Source: Alphaproteobacteria bacterium
GTDB taxonomy: Bacteria > Pseudomonadota > Alphaproteobacteria > Rhodobacterales > Rhodobacteraceae
Assembly (NCBI GenBank): GCA_024277955.1
Contig: JAJRUE010000347.1
Coordinates: 1 to 13,309, forward strand
Reading direction: 5' to 3'
DNA: 13,309 bases
Shown: piece by piece, positions 1 through 6,459 of the stretch
Position numbering within the stretch: position 1 is the first letter of the stretch
Layout: every line of letters starts with the position of its first letter
Translations under genes and position numbers: made by a program
The notes under the pieces: generated by a model
The model's input: only the letters and a program-made list of their open reading frames with translations
Databases searched by the model: none
What the model was told of the DNA's origin: nothing

Positions 1-97
1 CGACGGGGTTTCGGAAGCCGTCGCCCGCGAGGCACTGCGCCTTGCGGCGATGAAGCTGCCGATCAAGACCCGTACCGTGGTCCGCGAGGACTGGTAG
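1..97 (+). CDS. rplP: Large-subunit ribosomal protein L16, C-terminal end (partial)
   Basis: Only the last 31 codons and the TAG stop (95-97) are in the window; base 1 is the third base of a split codon. The reading frame ends with EALRLAAMKLPIKTRTVV and a terminal EDW, which is the highly conserved C-terminus of bacterial L16. L16 binds 23S rRNA near the A-site tRNA elbow and is needed for late 50S assembly. In the usual S10/spc order rpmC follows directly. Here the next ribosomal gene is almost 3 kb downstream, and a terminator hairpin begins 35 bases after the stop, so this gene probably ends its transcript. The family assignment is secure despite the short length. Confidence 0.93.
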   Translation, partial: DGVSEAVAREALRLAAMKLPIKTRTVVREDW

Positions 98-132
98 GGC
101 CCGCGGGCATCGGCCCGTGCCGAGACATTCGA

Positions 133-166
133 AAAGGGCGGCGCTTCGGTGCCGCCCTTTACTTTT
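133..166 (+). terminator. Intrinsic terminator after rplP (probably bidirectional)
   Basis: Arms AAAGGGCGGC (133-142) and GCCGCCCTTT (151-160) are perfect complements. The stem extends by a G-U and a C-G pair to a UUCG tetraloop (145-148), giving a 12-bp hairpin followed by ACTTTT. Read on the minus strand, the hairpin is followed by TTTTCG, so it could stop transcription from either side. It lies 35 bases after the rplP stop and would separate rplP from everything downstream. Confidence 0.8.
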
Positions 167-302
167 CGTGACTACAGGGAATGCCAGCATTGAATTTCTC
201 GAAATATTGTTCCTCGCCACTGTGACCCATCATTTCGGACAACTCGTGTATGGCACCAAGAATTATTCGGCCATATTGCATTTCTTGGTAGATTCGCCGA
301 AT

Positions 303-1010
303 ATGGCTCGTGGCACCCCGAAGCCAGAAGATTTTTTTGGGACATTTTGCATTCCGATGGTTCTTTCCAACGATCAAAAAAACAAGTGGTACAAGTTGAG
401 AAACCAGAACTTGGCGGTTTTCATGAGAGAAGCTGGTTTTGATATTTCCGTGTATGGAAACTACTCCAAAGACGTCCAAAAGGAGGCAAAGAAGCGTTCA
501 ATTAGAAACGCGATTGACAGTTTGCGCCGAGAATTTGAACGACAAACAGACGTTGGTCTAAATGAAGTGCGGCGGGGTGTGTATGTGATACGCATCGCAG
601 GCGGCATGAGTGTGCGCTACAGAGATGGGAAATCTCCGGTTCTCTATATTGGGCAAGGAAATCTCGAGAACAGGATCAAAGGACACTATGACGGAAAACT
701 GTTCGATTTCATGCTTTCACTGAATGGCGCAAATTTTGACTTTTACGTTTGCGAACCCTGGAAGTCGCACTACCGTGGAAATGATTTTCACAAGCAAGTT
801 GAATTCAATATGATCGAGGATTTTGCAGCACATTTCGGTGGGGTCGACGAGCAGCACCGTTTTCCCCTGATGAATAAGATAGCCGGGTCAGATCGTGGAC
901 TAGAGATTTCCAGTGACTGGTGGAGGACACCTCTGAAAAGGTCTGGCAATAAGACCAACTGGATATTGGAGCCTGGACCACATTCCCAGTTTGCTGGCGC
1001 CCTCGATTAA
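303..1010 (+). CDS. GIY-YIG nuclease-fold protein (uncharacterised)
   Basis: The product is 235 residues from the ATG at 303. A GIY-YIG domain occupies roughly residues 90-195: GVY at 92-94, LYIGQG with YIG at 115-117, Arg124 in ENRIKGH, Glu167 in EFNMIEDF and Asn191 in PLMNK. All five expected catalytic positions (two Tyr, Arg, Glu, Asn) are therefore present. Residues 1-90 carry a charged helical segment rich in Lys, Arg and Glu; the last 40 residues match nothing I recognise. GIY-YIG domains occur in homing endonucleases, some restriction enzymes and UvrC-type repair nucleases, but I cannot assign a subfamily. The start is uncertain: the frame stays open upstream, with GTG at 168 and 222 and an ATG at 117 inside the rplP-terminator region, and none has a clear ribosome-binding site. 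The gene is much AT-richer than its ribosomal neighbours, suggesting transfer. Confidence 0.75.
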   Translation: MARGTPKPEDFFGTFCIPMVLSNDQKNKWYKLRNQNLAVFMREAGFDISVYGNYSKDVQKEAKKRSIRNAIDSLRREFERQTDVGLNEVRRGVYVIRIAGGMSVRYRDGKSPVLYIGQGNLENRIKGHYDGKLFDFMLSLNGANFDFYVCEPWKSHYRGNDFHKQVEFNMIEDFAAHFGGVDEQHRFPLMNKIAGSDRGLEISSDWWRTPLKRSGNKTNWILEPGPHSQFAGALD

Positions 1011-1110
1011 ACTATGCTGTCCAATGGTTTGATGACGGGTCGCGTAAATCTATTGCGACACTTGCATTCCTTCTGGAAAAGCTAGTGCCATCGCAAGCGC
1101 ACTGCCTATT

Positions 1111-1575
1111 CTAGAGAATACCACTCTTCTTAGATGCAGTTCTGACAAGCGTCCGCAAACCCGCCCCGTGCCCCTCCAGATACGCCCGCGCCACCTCGTC
1201 GGCGTCCAGCGCGTCGATCCCGCCGCCCCCCAGCCCCACGCGCGCTGCCAGCCCGCCCACCGCCAGCGGTGCGATCAGCGCCGGCAGCCGCCCCAGCGGC
1301 TCACCCGGTGCGATCTGCCCCGCCGCCTGATGCGCGGCGATGATCCCGGCGGCGGCCTTCAGGTTTGGCCCCAGCGCCCCCACTGCGCCGCGCAGTTCTT
1401 CGTGCCGCCCGGCCTCGCTGATCAGCACCATCACCACCGCGCCAAAGCTTTCGAAGGTCTCGACATAGGCCCGCAAGATCATCGCCATGTCGGCGCGCAC
1501 ATCGCCGGTCGGGCGCAACTGCCCAAAGGGTGGCCTTTGCACCCGAAGGAGACCCGCGGCGACAACAACTGCCAC
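1111..1575 (-). pseudogene. TetR-family regulator remnant lacking the DNA-binding domain
   Basis: A 154-codon minus-strand frame, opened only by a GTG at 1575, reads like the ligand-binding half of a TetR regulator: a helix such as ADMAMILRAYVETFESFG, then VLISEAGRHEELRGA, a helix with AAGIIAAHQAAGQI and LIAPLAVGGLAARVG, ending near residue 150. TetR proteins are about 190-220 residues with a helix-turn-helix in the first 60. No helix-turn-helix is visible in this frame or the other minus frames up to the oxygenase stop at 1618, and only about 100 bases lie between the homology and that stop, too few to encode it. The N-terminal domain therefore seems deleted. The last residues (ASKKSGIL) lie where base composition becomes AT-rich, so the 3' end may also be a junction. 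It is last in the minus-strand group. Confidence 0.6.
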
Positions 1576-1617
1576 GCCTCGTTGCCAGTTGGTTGCGCAC
1601 GGGCAGAGCCGCCCCGC

Positions 1618-2238
1618 TCACCCCCACCCGTAGTTGAAGCTGACCGAGATCCGTTCGTCTTCGGCCATGTTCATCGGCACCTCGTGCCTCAGCCAGCTTT
1701 CCCACAGCACCACGTCGCCCACCTCGGGCGCCACATACACGAACTGCCGCATCTCTTCGCGCGCCTCACGCAGTCGCGCCGGCGCCGCCATCATCCGGGC
1801 CGAGCGCGGGTCTTCCAGCTTCAACGCGCTGGCGCCCTCGGGCATGGCCACATAGGTTGTGCCCGAGATCACCGAATGCGGGTGGATGTGGCTGGCGTGG
1901 GTGCCGCCCTCGGGCAGGATGTTGATCCAGATGTCTTCCAGCGTCACCGCGCGCCCGTCCAGGTCGAACTCCAGGTCCTCGACAAAGGCCGCCACATGCG
2001 CATCCAGCACCTTCACCAGATCGGCGAATATCGGGAACCGCCAGGGCAGATCGGTGAGCGAGGCATAGGACGTATAGCCCGGATAGCCGTTTTCGGCGCA
2101 CCAGCGCTGCCCGGCCTCGTCGTCTTCGGCAATCGCGTAGCATGACGCCTCAAGCTCGGCAGCATCGACGGGCGCGCCGCGCTCGGCCAGCCGGGCGCGA
2201 TAGAGACGGGTGACGAAAAGCGAAGAAACCTGTGCCAT
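1618..2238 (-). CDS. 2OG-Fe(II) oxygenase superfamily protein (TIGR02466-like)
   Basis: The product is 206 residues. The metal-site region reads THASHIHPHSVISGTTYV (113-130), with His119 and His121 as probable proximal iron ligands and the SG-x-x-YV signature of small prokaryotic 2OG-Fe(II) dioxygenase-like proteins. The distal motif is LWESWLRHEVPMN, with His185 as the third ligand, and Arg196 in ERISVSFNY is the expected 2-oxoglutarate carboxylate contact. Length and motif order fit the TIGR02466 group, whose substrate is unknown. Such enzymes couple 2-oxoglutarate decarboxylation to oxidation of a substrate in the cytoplasm. On the minus strand GAGGG precedes the ATG by about six bases. 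It lies 48 bases after the SCP2-like gene and is probably co-transcribed with it. Codon use is GC-rich, like the core genome. Confidence 0.82.
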   Translation of the reverse strand: MAQVSSLFVTRLYRARLAERGAPVDAAELEASCYAIAEDDEAGQRWCAENGYPGYTSYASLTDLPWRFPIFADLVKVLDAHVAAFVEDLEFDLDGRAVTLEDIWINILPEGGTHASHIHPHSVISGTTYVAMPEGASALKLEDPRSARMMAAPARLREAREEMRQFVYVAPEVGDVVLWESWLRHEVPMNMAEDERISVSFNYGWG

Positions 2239-2286
2239 GCAGCCCTCATACCCCCGCCGCCCGGAGCCGGCAATGGCTGGCGTCGC

Positions 2287-2691
2287 TCAGTCGCGCGGCA
2301 CCCGGCCCATGACCGAAAAGCTCTTGATGAAGGGGCCGGCCATCGCCGGGTTCTTGATCATCGCGCCGTAGTCGCCCAGGTTGAACTTGAGCTTGCCGCG
2401 GGTATAGGCCATGCCCAGCGCCACCATGCCGATCCCCTTGGTGCACCATTTTTCCCAATCCTCGGGGCTGGCGCGCAGATCCCAGTTCAGATCCTGCCCG
2501 CCGTATTGGCCGGCCATGGTGACCATGCCGTTTTCCACGTTTATGAAGCCGCGCGGTGCGTCCTCGCCCGGGTAGCCATAGCCGATGGCCGAGTTGAAGT
2601 TGATCTTCGCCAGCGCCGGCCCCAGGTCGGGTTCGTTGTTCCATTCGGATCCGAAGGCCAGCATCCAGTCTTGCGAAAACAGTTCGGCCAA
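2287..2691 (-). CDS. SCP2-like (sterol-carrier-type) small protein
   Basis: From a TTG at 2691 the product is 134 residues, opening AELFSQDWMLAFGSEWN. The middle has GYGYPGEDAPRGFINVENG, and the C-terminal part has LNWDLRASPEDWEKW followed by a hydrophobic Gly/Met-rich stretch and KLKFNLGDYGAMIKN. An amphipathic beta-rich domain with a W-x-L-R-x-(S/T) element and a KGDY-like element resembles SCP2 lipid-binding domains, which hold acyl chains or other hydrophobic ligands; this is a family-level guess. I prefer TTG because GGAGGA sits just upstream at the usual distance. The alternative ATG at 2706 puts that Shine-Dalgarno sequence inside the coding region, and the ATG at 2784 would place the palindrome at 2729-2752 inside the gene. 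It is first in the minus-strand group. Confidence 0.55.
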   Translation of the reverse strand: MAELFSQDWMLAFGSEWNNEPDLGPALAKINFNSAIGYGYPGEDAPRGFINVENGMVTMAGQYGGQDLNWDLRASPEDWEKWCTKGIGMVALGMAYTRGKLKFNLGDYGAMIKNPAMAGPFIKSFSVMGRVPRD

Positions 2692-2728
2692 TGTCTTTCC
2701 TCCCATCAAAGCCCGGCCCGCAGGCCAG

Positions 2729-2752
2729 CATATATTCACAAGTTCATATATG
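2729..2752. promoter_or_regulatory. Operator-like 24-bp palindrome upstream of the SCP2-like gene
   Basis: Outer arms CATATAT and ATATATG flank an inner AC/GT pair; 9 of 12 base pairs of the dyad are symmetric about 2740/2741. This AT-rich island inside GC-rich DNA lies 38 bases before the preferred TTG start of the minus-strand group, where an operator overlapping a promoter is expected. A TTGAGA on the minus strand about 15-17 bases upstream of CATATATGA is a possible promoter, but weak. Size and shape fit a TetR or MarR dimer site; the protein is unknown. Confidence 0.5.
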
Positions 2753-2924
2753 ATTGGGGTTGTTTTCTCAAGGATATTGTCCATCGGCGCTCTCGGGGGG
2801 GGCGCTCCCCTCTGTGGCGCTGAGCACGGGGGCCGGGCGGCTGTGGCCGACTTTGCCCACGTCCATAACGCGACGGCCCGTGACTGCAGAATCCCCGGGC
2901 CCGCGAGGCGCGCGCACAAAACCC

Positions 2925-2953
2925 TTGCCATGCTGGCGAATCCCCCCTATAGG
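2925..2953 (+). promoter_or_regulatory. Sigma70-type promoter for rpmC and the following ribosomal genes
   Basis: TTGCCA (2925-2930), 17-base spacer, TATAGG (2948-2953). The -10 lies inside the palindrome CCCTATAGGG. It is about 80 bases before rpmC and is the only good plus-strand promoter seen between the accessory genes and rpmC. The rest of 2707-3036 holds no gene I can support. The last -10 base is G rather than T, as in the other ribosomal promoters of this window. Confidence 0.65.
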
Positions 2954-3036
2954 GCTGCCTTCTACCCATGAACTCCACCGGGCGAAGGGTGACCCATGTC
3001 GGGGCCCGCCGGTGATGTTGAAAAGGATGCATGGCC

Positions 3037-3243
3037 ATGAGCGCCAACGAACTGCGTGACAAGACGCCGGACCAGCTTCGAGAAGAGCTGGCCAACCTCA
3101 AGAAAGAATCCTTCAACCTGCGCTTCCAGCAGGCCACCGGCCAGCTGGAAAACACCGCCCGCATGCGCCTCGTGCGTCGCGAGGCCGCGCGGGTCAAGAC
3201 GATCCTGAACGAAAAGGCCGCCGCCGCGGCCAGCGAAGAATAA
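3037..3243 (+). CDS. rpmC: Large-subunit ribosomal protein L29
   Basis: The product is 68 residues starting MSANELRDKTPDQLREEL, with the family's helical hairpin and the signature KESFNLRFQQATGQLENTAR at residues 23-42. L29 lies at the polypeptide exit tunnel beside L23, where nascent-chain factors dock. Two ATGs occur, at 3031 and 3037. AAGGA at 3023-3027 is only three bases from the first but nine from the second, and family members begin with a short lead-in to the NELR motif, so 3037 is chosen. The C-terminus is an Ala/Glu-rich tail. It is the first gene after the 2.9-kb interruption and has its own promoter upstream; rpsQ starts 13 bases after its stop. Confidence 0.95.
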   Translation: MSANELRDKTPDQLREELANLKKESFNLRFQQATGQLENTARMRLVRREAARVKTILNEKAAAAASEE

Positions 3244-3256
3244 GGGGGCCTGAAAG

Positions 3257-3487
3257 ATGCCGAAACGTATTTTGACAGGTACCGTGACCAGCGACGCCAA
3301 TGCCCAGACCGTGACGGTTTCGGTCGAACGCCGCTTCACCCACCCGGTTCTGAAGAAAACCATCCGGAAGTCCAAGAAATACCGGGCTCACGATGAAAAA
3401 AACGCTTTCAAGGTCGGCGACACCGTCCGCATCCAGGAATGTGCGCCGAAATCGAAAACCAAACGCTGGGAGGTTATCGCCAACTAG
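3257..3487 (+). CDS. rpsQ: Small-subunit ribosomal protein S17
   Basis: The product is 76 residues, the usual short bacterial length. The OB-fold begins with the LTGTVTSDANAQTVTVSVER strand pair and continues through KKYRAHDEKNAFKVGDTVRI, where the GD turn and following strand are typical, ending with the basic KSKTKRWEVI. S17 is a primary 16S rRNA binder in the 30S body and is needed early in assembly. It is preceded by a purine-rich GGGGG/GAAAG leader. A 73-base gap to rplN follows, the longest within this ribosomal run apart from the unit boundaries; I see no terminator in it. Confidence 0.96.
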   Translation: MPKRILTGTVTSDANAQTVTVSVERRFTHPVLKKTIRKSKKYRAHDEKNAFKVGDTVRIQECAPKSKTKRWEVIAN

Positions 3488-3560
3488 CGGTAACAGTCCG
3501 GTTTGATCGAAACCCTGGGGACCAGGCACGCATCGCCCCCCAAAGGTCGGGAGAAACCAT

Positions 3561-3929
3561 ATGATCCAGATGCAGACCAACCTTGATGTGGCTGACAACT
3601 CTGGCGCCAAGCGCGTCCAGTGCATCAAGGTCCTGGGTGGTTCCAAGCGCCGCTACGCATCCGTCGGTGACGTGATTGTCGTATCGGTCAAGGAAGCCAT
3701 CCCGCGCGGCCGCGTGAAAAAGGGCGACGTGCGCAAGGCCGTCGTCGTGCGCACCGCCAAGGAAGTGCGCCGCGAAGACGGCACCGCGATCCGCTTTGAC
3801 CGCAACGCCGCCGTCATTCTCAACAACAACAACGAACCGCTGGGCACCCGTATCTTTGGCCCTGTGGTGCGCGAGCTGCGGTCCAAGAACTTCATGAAGA
3901 TCATCTCGCTCGCCCCGGAGGTGCTGTAA
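3561..3929 (+). CDS. rplN: Large-subunit ribosomal protein L14
   Basis: The product is 122 residues, exactly the standard length. It opens MIQMQTNLDVADNSGAKRV and has the L14 core KAVVVRTAKEVRREDGT, then FDRNAAVILNNNNEPLGTRI with the Asn-rich turn and the GPVVREL motif. L14 is a beta-barrel 50S protein at the subunit interface that forms bridge B8 and binds the silencing factor RsfS in many bacteria. GGGAGAAACC precedes the ATG. One base separates its stop from the rplX start, indicating translational coupling. Confidence 0.97.
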   Translation: MIQMQTNLDVADNSGAKRVQCIKVLGGSKRRYASVGDVIVVSVKEAIPRGRVKKGDVRKAVVVRTAKEVRREDGTAIRFDRNAAVILNNNNEPLGTRIFGPVVRELRSKNFMKIISLAPEVL

Positions 3930-3930
3930 G

Positions 3931-4236
3931 ATGGCTGCAAAACTGAAGAAGGGCGACAAGGTCGTCGTGCTGGCCGGCAAGGACAAGGGCAAGCAGGGTG
4001 AGATCGCCCAGGTGATGCCCAAGACCGGCAAGGCCATCGTCGAAGGCATCAACATCGCCATCCGCCACGTCAAGCAAAGCCAGACCAGCCAGGGCGGTCG
4101 CATCCCGCAAGCGATGCCGATCGACCTGTCCAACCTGGCGCTGGTTGACAGCAAGGGCAAGCCCACCCGCGTCGGCTTCCGCATGGATGGCGACAAGAAG
4201 GTGCGCTACGCCAAGACCACAGGGGAGGCCGTCTGA
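3931..4236 (+). CDS. rplX: Large-subunit ribosomal protein L24
   Basis: The product is 101 residues with the N-terminal KOW motif KKGDKVVVLAGKDKGKQGEI at residues 6-25, a VKQSQTSQGGRI loop and the conserved LSNLALVDSKGKPTRVGFR region. L24 is an assembly initiator for the 50S subunit and sits near the tunnel exit. Its start is one base after the rplN stop and its TGA shares bases with the rplE ATG (TGATG), so rplN, rplX and rplE are probably translationally coupled. Nothing in the protein departs from the family. Confidence 0.96.
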   Translation: MAAKLKKGDKVVVLAGKDKGKQGEIAQVMPKTGKAIVEGINIAIRHVKQSQTSQGGRIPQAMPIDLSNLALVDSKGKPTRVGFRMDGDKKVRYAKTTGEAV

Positions 4237-4799
4237 TGCTCGATTCAGCAACCTACACCCCGCGCCTCAAGGCGCTTTACAAGGACAAGGTGCGTGCCGC
4301 GCTGAAGGAAGAATTTTCCTACAAGAACGACATGCAGATCCCGCGGCTCGACAAGATCGTGCTGAACATCGGCTGCGGCGCCGAAGCGGTGAAGGACAGC
4401 AAGAAGGCCAAGTCGGCCGTCGAAGACCTGTCCACCATCGCCGGCCAGCGCGCGCTGATGACCCGGGCCAAGAAATCGATCGCCGGTTTCCGGGTTCGTG
4501 AAGACATGCCGATGGGCGCCAAGGTGACGCTGCGCGGCGACCGGATGTATGAATTCCTCGACCGTCTGATCACCGTGGCCCTGCCGCGGGTTCGCGACTT
4601 TCGCGGGGTTTCCGGCAAGTCCTTCGACGGGCGCGGCAACTACGCGCTGGGCCTGAAGGAACACATCGTGTTCCCCGAGATCGACTTCGACAAGGTCGAT
4701 GAAATCTGGGGAATGGACATCGTCATCTGCACCACCGCGAACACCGACGCGGAAGCGAAAGCGCTGTTGAAGCAATTCAACATGCCTTTCACCAGCTGA
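4236..4799 (+). CDS. rplE: Large-subunit ribosomal protein L5
   Basis: The product is 187 residues. Family landmarks are PRLDKIVLNIGCGAE near residue 32, GQRALMTRAKKSIAGFRVRE, the loop MGAKVTLRGDRMYEFLDRLI and the C-terminal GKSFDGRGNYALGLKEHIVF with FPEIDFDKVDEIWGMDI. L5 binds 5S rRNA with L18 and forms part of the central protuberance contacting S13 (bridge B1b) and the P-site tRNA. The start overlaps the rplX stop. In enterobacteria S8 represses translation from a site near rplE in this mRNA; I could not identify such a site here by eye. Confidence 0.97.
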   Translation: MLDSATYTPRLKALYKDKVRAALKEEFSYKNDMQIPRLDKIVLNIGCGAEAVKDSKKAKSAVEDLSTIAGQRALMTRAKKSIAGFRVREDMPMGAKVTLRGDRMYEFLDRLITVALPRVRDFRGVSGKSFDGRGNYALGLKEHIVFPEIDFDKVDEIWGMDIVICTTANTDAEAKALLKQFNMPFTS

Positions 4800-4819
4800 T
4801 CGCGGGAGGAAGATAGAAT

Positions 4820-5125
4820 ATGGCTAAGAAAGCAATGATCGAACGCGAAAAGAAGCGTCAACGCCTGGTGGCGAAATACGCCGCCAAGCGCGCCGCGCTG
4901 AAAGAGATCGCGAACAATCAGGACCTGCCGATGGAAGAGCGCTTCAAGGCGCGTCTGAAACTGGCGAAACTGCCGCGCAACAGCTCGGCCACCCGTCTGC
5001 ACAACCGTTGCCAGCTCACCGGTCGTCCTCATGCGTATTACCGCAAGATGAAGATCAGCCGGATCGCGCTCAGGGAACTTGGCTCGAACGGCCAGATCCC
5101 CGGCCTCGTGAAGTCAAGCTGGTAA
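4820..5125 (+). CDS. rpsN: Small-subunit ribosomal protein S14, zinc-independent type
   Basis: The product is 101 residues, the long form. The signature RNRC-like segment reads HNRCQLTGRPHAYYRKMKI (61-79), followed by SRIALRELGSNGQIPGL. Only Cys64 remains of the four zinc-ligand cysteines found in the short zinc-binding S14 type, so this is the C-minus class that needs no zinc. It sits in the 30S head beside S3 and S10. GGGAGGAAG precedes the ATG at a good distance. The N-terminal region is a highly basic, Lys/Arg-rich helix typical of the long form. Confidence 0.97.
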   Translation: MAKKAMIEREKKRQRLVAKYAAKRAALKEIANNQDLPMEERFKARLKLAKLPRNSSATRLHNRCQLTGRPHAYYRKMKISRIALRELGSNGQIPGLVKSSW

Positions 5126-5138
5126 GGAGGGCAAGAAC

Positions 5139-5531
5139 ATGAACGATCCTCTCGGCGATATGCTGACCCGCATCCGCAATGCGCAGATGCGTGGCAAGTC
5201 CACCGTCATCACGCCCGCGTCCAAGCTTCGCGCCTGGGTGCTGGATGTGCTGGCCGACGAAGGCTATATCCGCGGTTACGAAAAAACCACCGGTGCCGAC
5301 GGCCACCCGGCCATCGAGATCAGCCTGAAATACTTCGACGGCACCCCCGTCATTCGCGAGCTCAAGCGGGTCTCCAAGCCCGGCCGCCGCGTCTACATGG
5401 GTGTCAAGGAAATACCGCAGGTCCGTCAGGGCCTGGGCGTTTCGATTGTCTCCACCCCCAAGGGTGTGATGTCGGATGCAGCAGCGCGTTCCGCCAATGT
5501 TGGCGGCGAAGTGCTCTGCACGGTCTTTTAA
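5139..5531 (+). CDS. rpsH: Small-subunit ribosomal protein S8
   Basis: The product is 130 residues, a normal length. It opens NDPLGDMLTRIRNAQMRGK, the canonical S8 N-terminus, then LADEGYIRGY, the linker FDGTPVIRELKRVSKPGRR, and a C-terminal domain with GVSIVSTPKGVMSDAAAR and the ending GGEVLCTVF. S8 binds the central domain of 16S rRNA early in 30S assembly and in enterobacteria is the translational repressor of this operon. A full GGAGG lies seven bases before the ATG, and the gap from rpsN is 13 bases. Confidence 0.97.
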   Translation: MNDPLGDMLTRIRNAQMRGKSTVITPASKLRAWVLDVLADEGYIRGYEKTTGADGHPAIEISLKYFDGTPVIRELKRVSKPGRRVYMGVKEIPQVRQGLGVSIVSTPKGVMSDAAARSANVGGEVLCTVF

Positions 5532-5542
5532 GGGAGCGGCAG

Positions 5543-6076
5543 ATGTCTCGTATTGGCAAAAAACCGATCGATCTGCCGTCGGGGGTTTCGGCCTCTGTTT
5601 CCGGCCAGACCGTCGAGGTGAAGGGCCCGAAAGGCACCCTTTCCTTCAAGGCAACCGACGATGTGACCATCGAGGTCGCGGACAACGTGATCACCGTCAC
5701 CCCGCGCGGCACCTCCAAGCGGGCCCGCCAGCAATGGGGGATGAGCCGCACGCAGATCCAGAACTGCGTCACCGGCGTTTCCGAAGGGTTCAAGAAGGAA
5801 CTCGAGATCAGCGGCGTTGGCTACCGGGCGCAGATGCAGGGCAATGCCCTGAAACTGCAGCTTGGCTACAGCCACGACGTGATCTTCGATGTGCCCGAAG
5901 GCGTCACCGTGACGGCCCCCAAGCAGACCGTCGTCATCGTCGAAGGTATCGACAACCAGCTCGTCGGCCAGGTCGCGGCCAATATCCGCGAATGGCGCAA
6001 GCCCGAGCCCTACAAGGGCAAGGGCATCAAATACAAGGACGAGTATATCTTCCGCAAGGAAGGCAAGAAGAAGTAA
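5543..6076 (+). CDS. rplF: Large-subunit ribosomal protein L6
   Basis: The product is 177 residues with the two tandem L6 repeats. It opens MSRIGKKPIDLPSGVSASV, the middle contains GVSEGFKKELEISGVGYRA, and the C-terminal signature is EPYKGKGIKYKDEYIFRKEG. L6 lies at the base of the L7/L12 stalk near the sarcin-ricin loop and is required for elongation-factor action. It starts 11 bases after rpsH, with GGGAGCGGCAG as the ribosome-binding site. Nothing in it is unusual. Confidence 0.97.
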   Translation: MSRIGKKPIDLPSGVSASVSGQTVEVKGPKGTLSFKATDDVTIEVADNVITVTPRGTSKRARQQWGMSRTQIQNCVTGVSEGFKKELEISGVGYRAQMQGNALKLQLGYSHDVIFDVPEGVTVTAPKQTVVIVEGIDNQLVGQVAANIREWRKPEPYKGKGIKYKDEYIFRKEGKKK

Positions 6077-6088
6077 GGACGCGAAATC

Positions 6089-6448
6089 ATGGCAAACAGC
6101 AAACGAGACCTGTTCGTGAAGCGCCGCCTGCGCGTTCGCAACAGACTGCGGAAAACGGCAAACGGGCGCCCGCGCCTGTCGGTTCACCGCTCGAACAAGA
6201 ACATCAGCGTTCAGTTGATCGACGACGTGAACGGGGTGACCATCGCCTCGGCCTCGTCGCTTGAAAAGGCGCTTGGGGTTGTCGGCAAGAACAACGTCGA
6301 GGCGGCCGCCAAGGTTGGCGCCGCCATCGCCGAACGCGCCAAGAAGGCCAAGGTGACCGAATGCTACTTCGATCGCGGCGGCTTCCTCTTTCACGGCAAG
6401 GTCAAGGCGCTCGCCGAAGCCGCCCGTGAAGGCGGCCTGAAGTTTTAA
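6089..6448 (+). CDS. rplR: Large-subunit ribosomal protein L18
   Basis: The product is 119 residues. A strongly basic N-terminus (VKRRLRVRNRLRKTANGRPR) precedes LSVHRSNKNISVQLIDD, a helix region with VGAAIAERAKKAKVTE, and the conserved ending CYFDRGGFLFHGKVKALAE with AREGGL. L18 binds 5S rRNA together with L5 and anchors it to the large subunit. The gap from rplF is 12 bases, and AAGGA provides the ribosome-binding site. The protein is complete and ordinary for the family. Confidence 0.97.
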   Translation: MANSKRDLFVKRRLRVRNRLRKTANGRPRLSVHRSNKNISVQLIDDVNGVTIASASSLEKALGVVGKNNVEAAAKVGAAIAERAKKAKVTECYFDRGGFLFHGKVKALAEAAREGGLKF

Positions 6449-6459
6449 GGAGACGATCA

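Noticed and set aside
1168..2145. 325-codon plus-strand frame opposite the TetR remnant and oxygenase
   Set aside because: His/Pro/Arg-rich low-complexity composition and antisense to an oxygenase with clear catalytic motifs.
2736..3197. Minus-strand frame opposite rpmC and its promoter
   Set aside because: Arg/Ser-rich antisense shadow of rpmC that also covers the promoter. The same reasoning applies to the ATG at 2931 for the SCP2-like gene.
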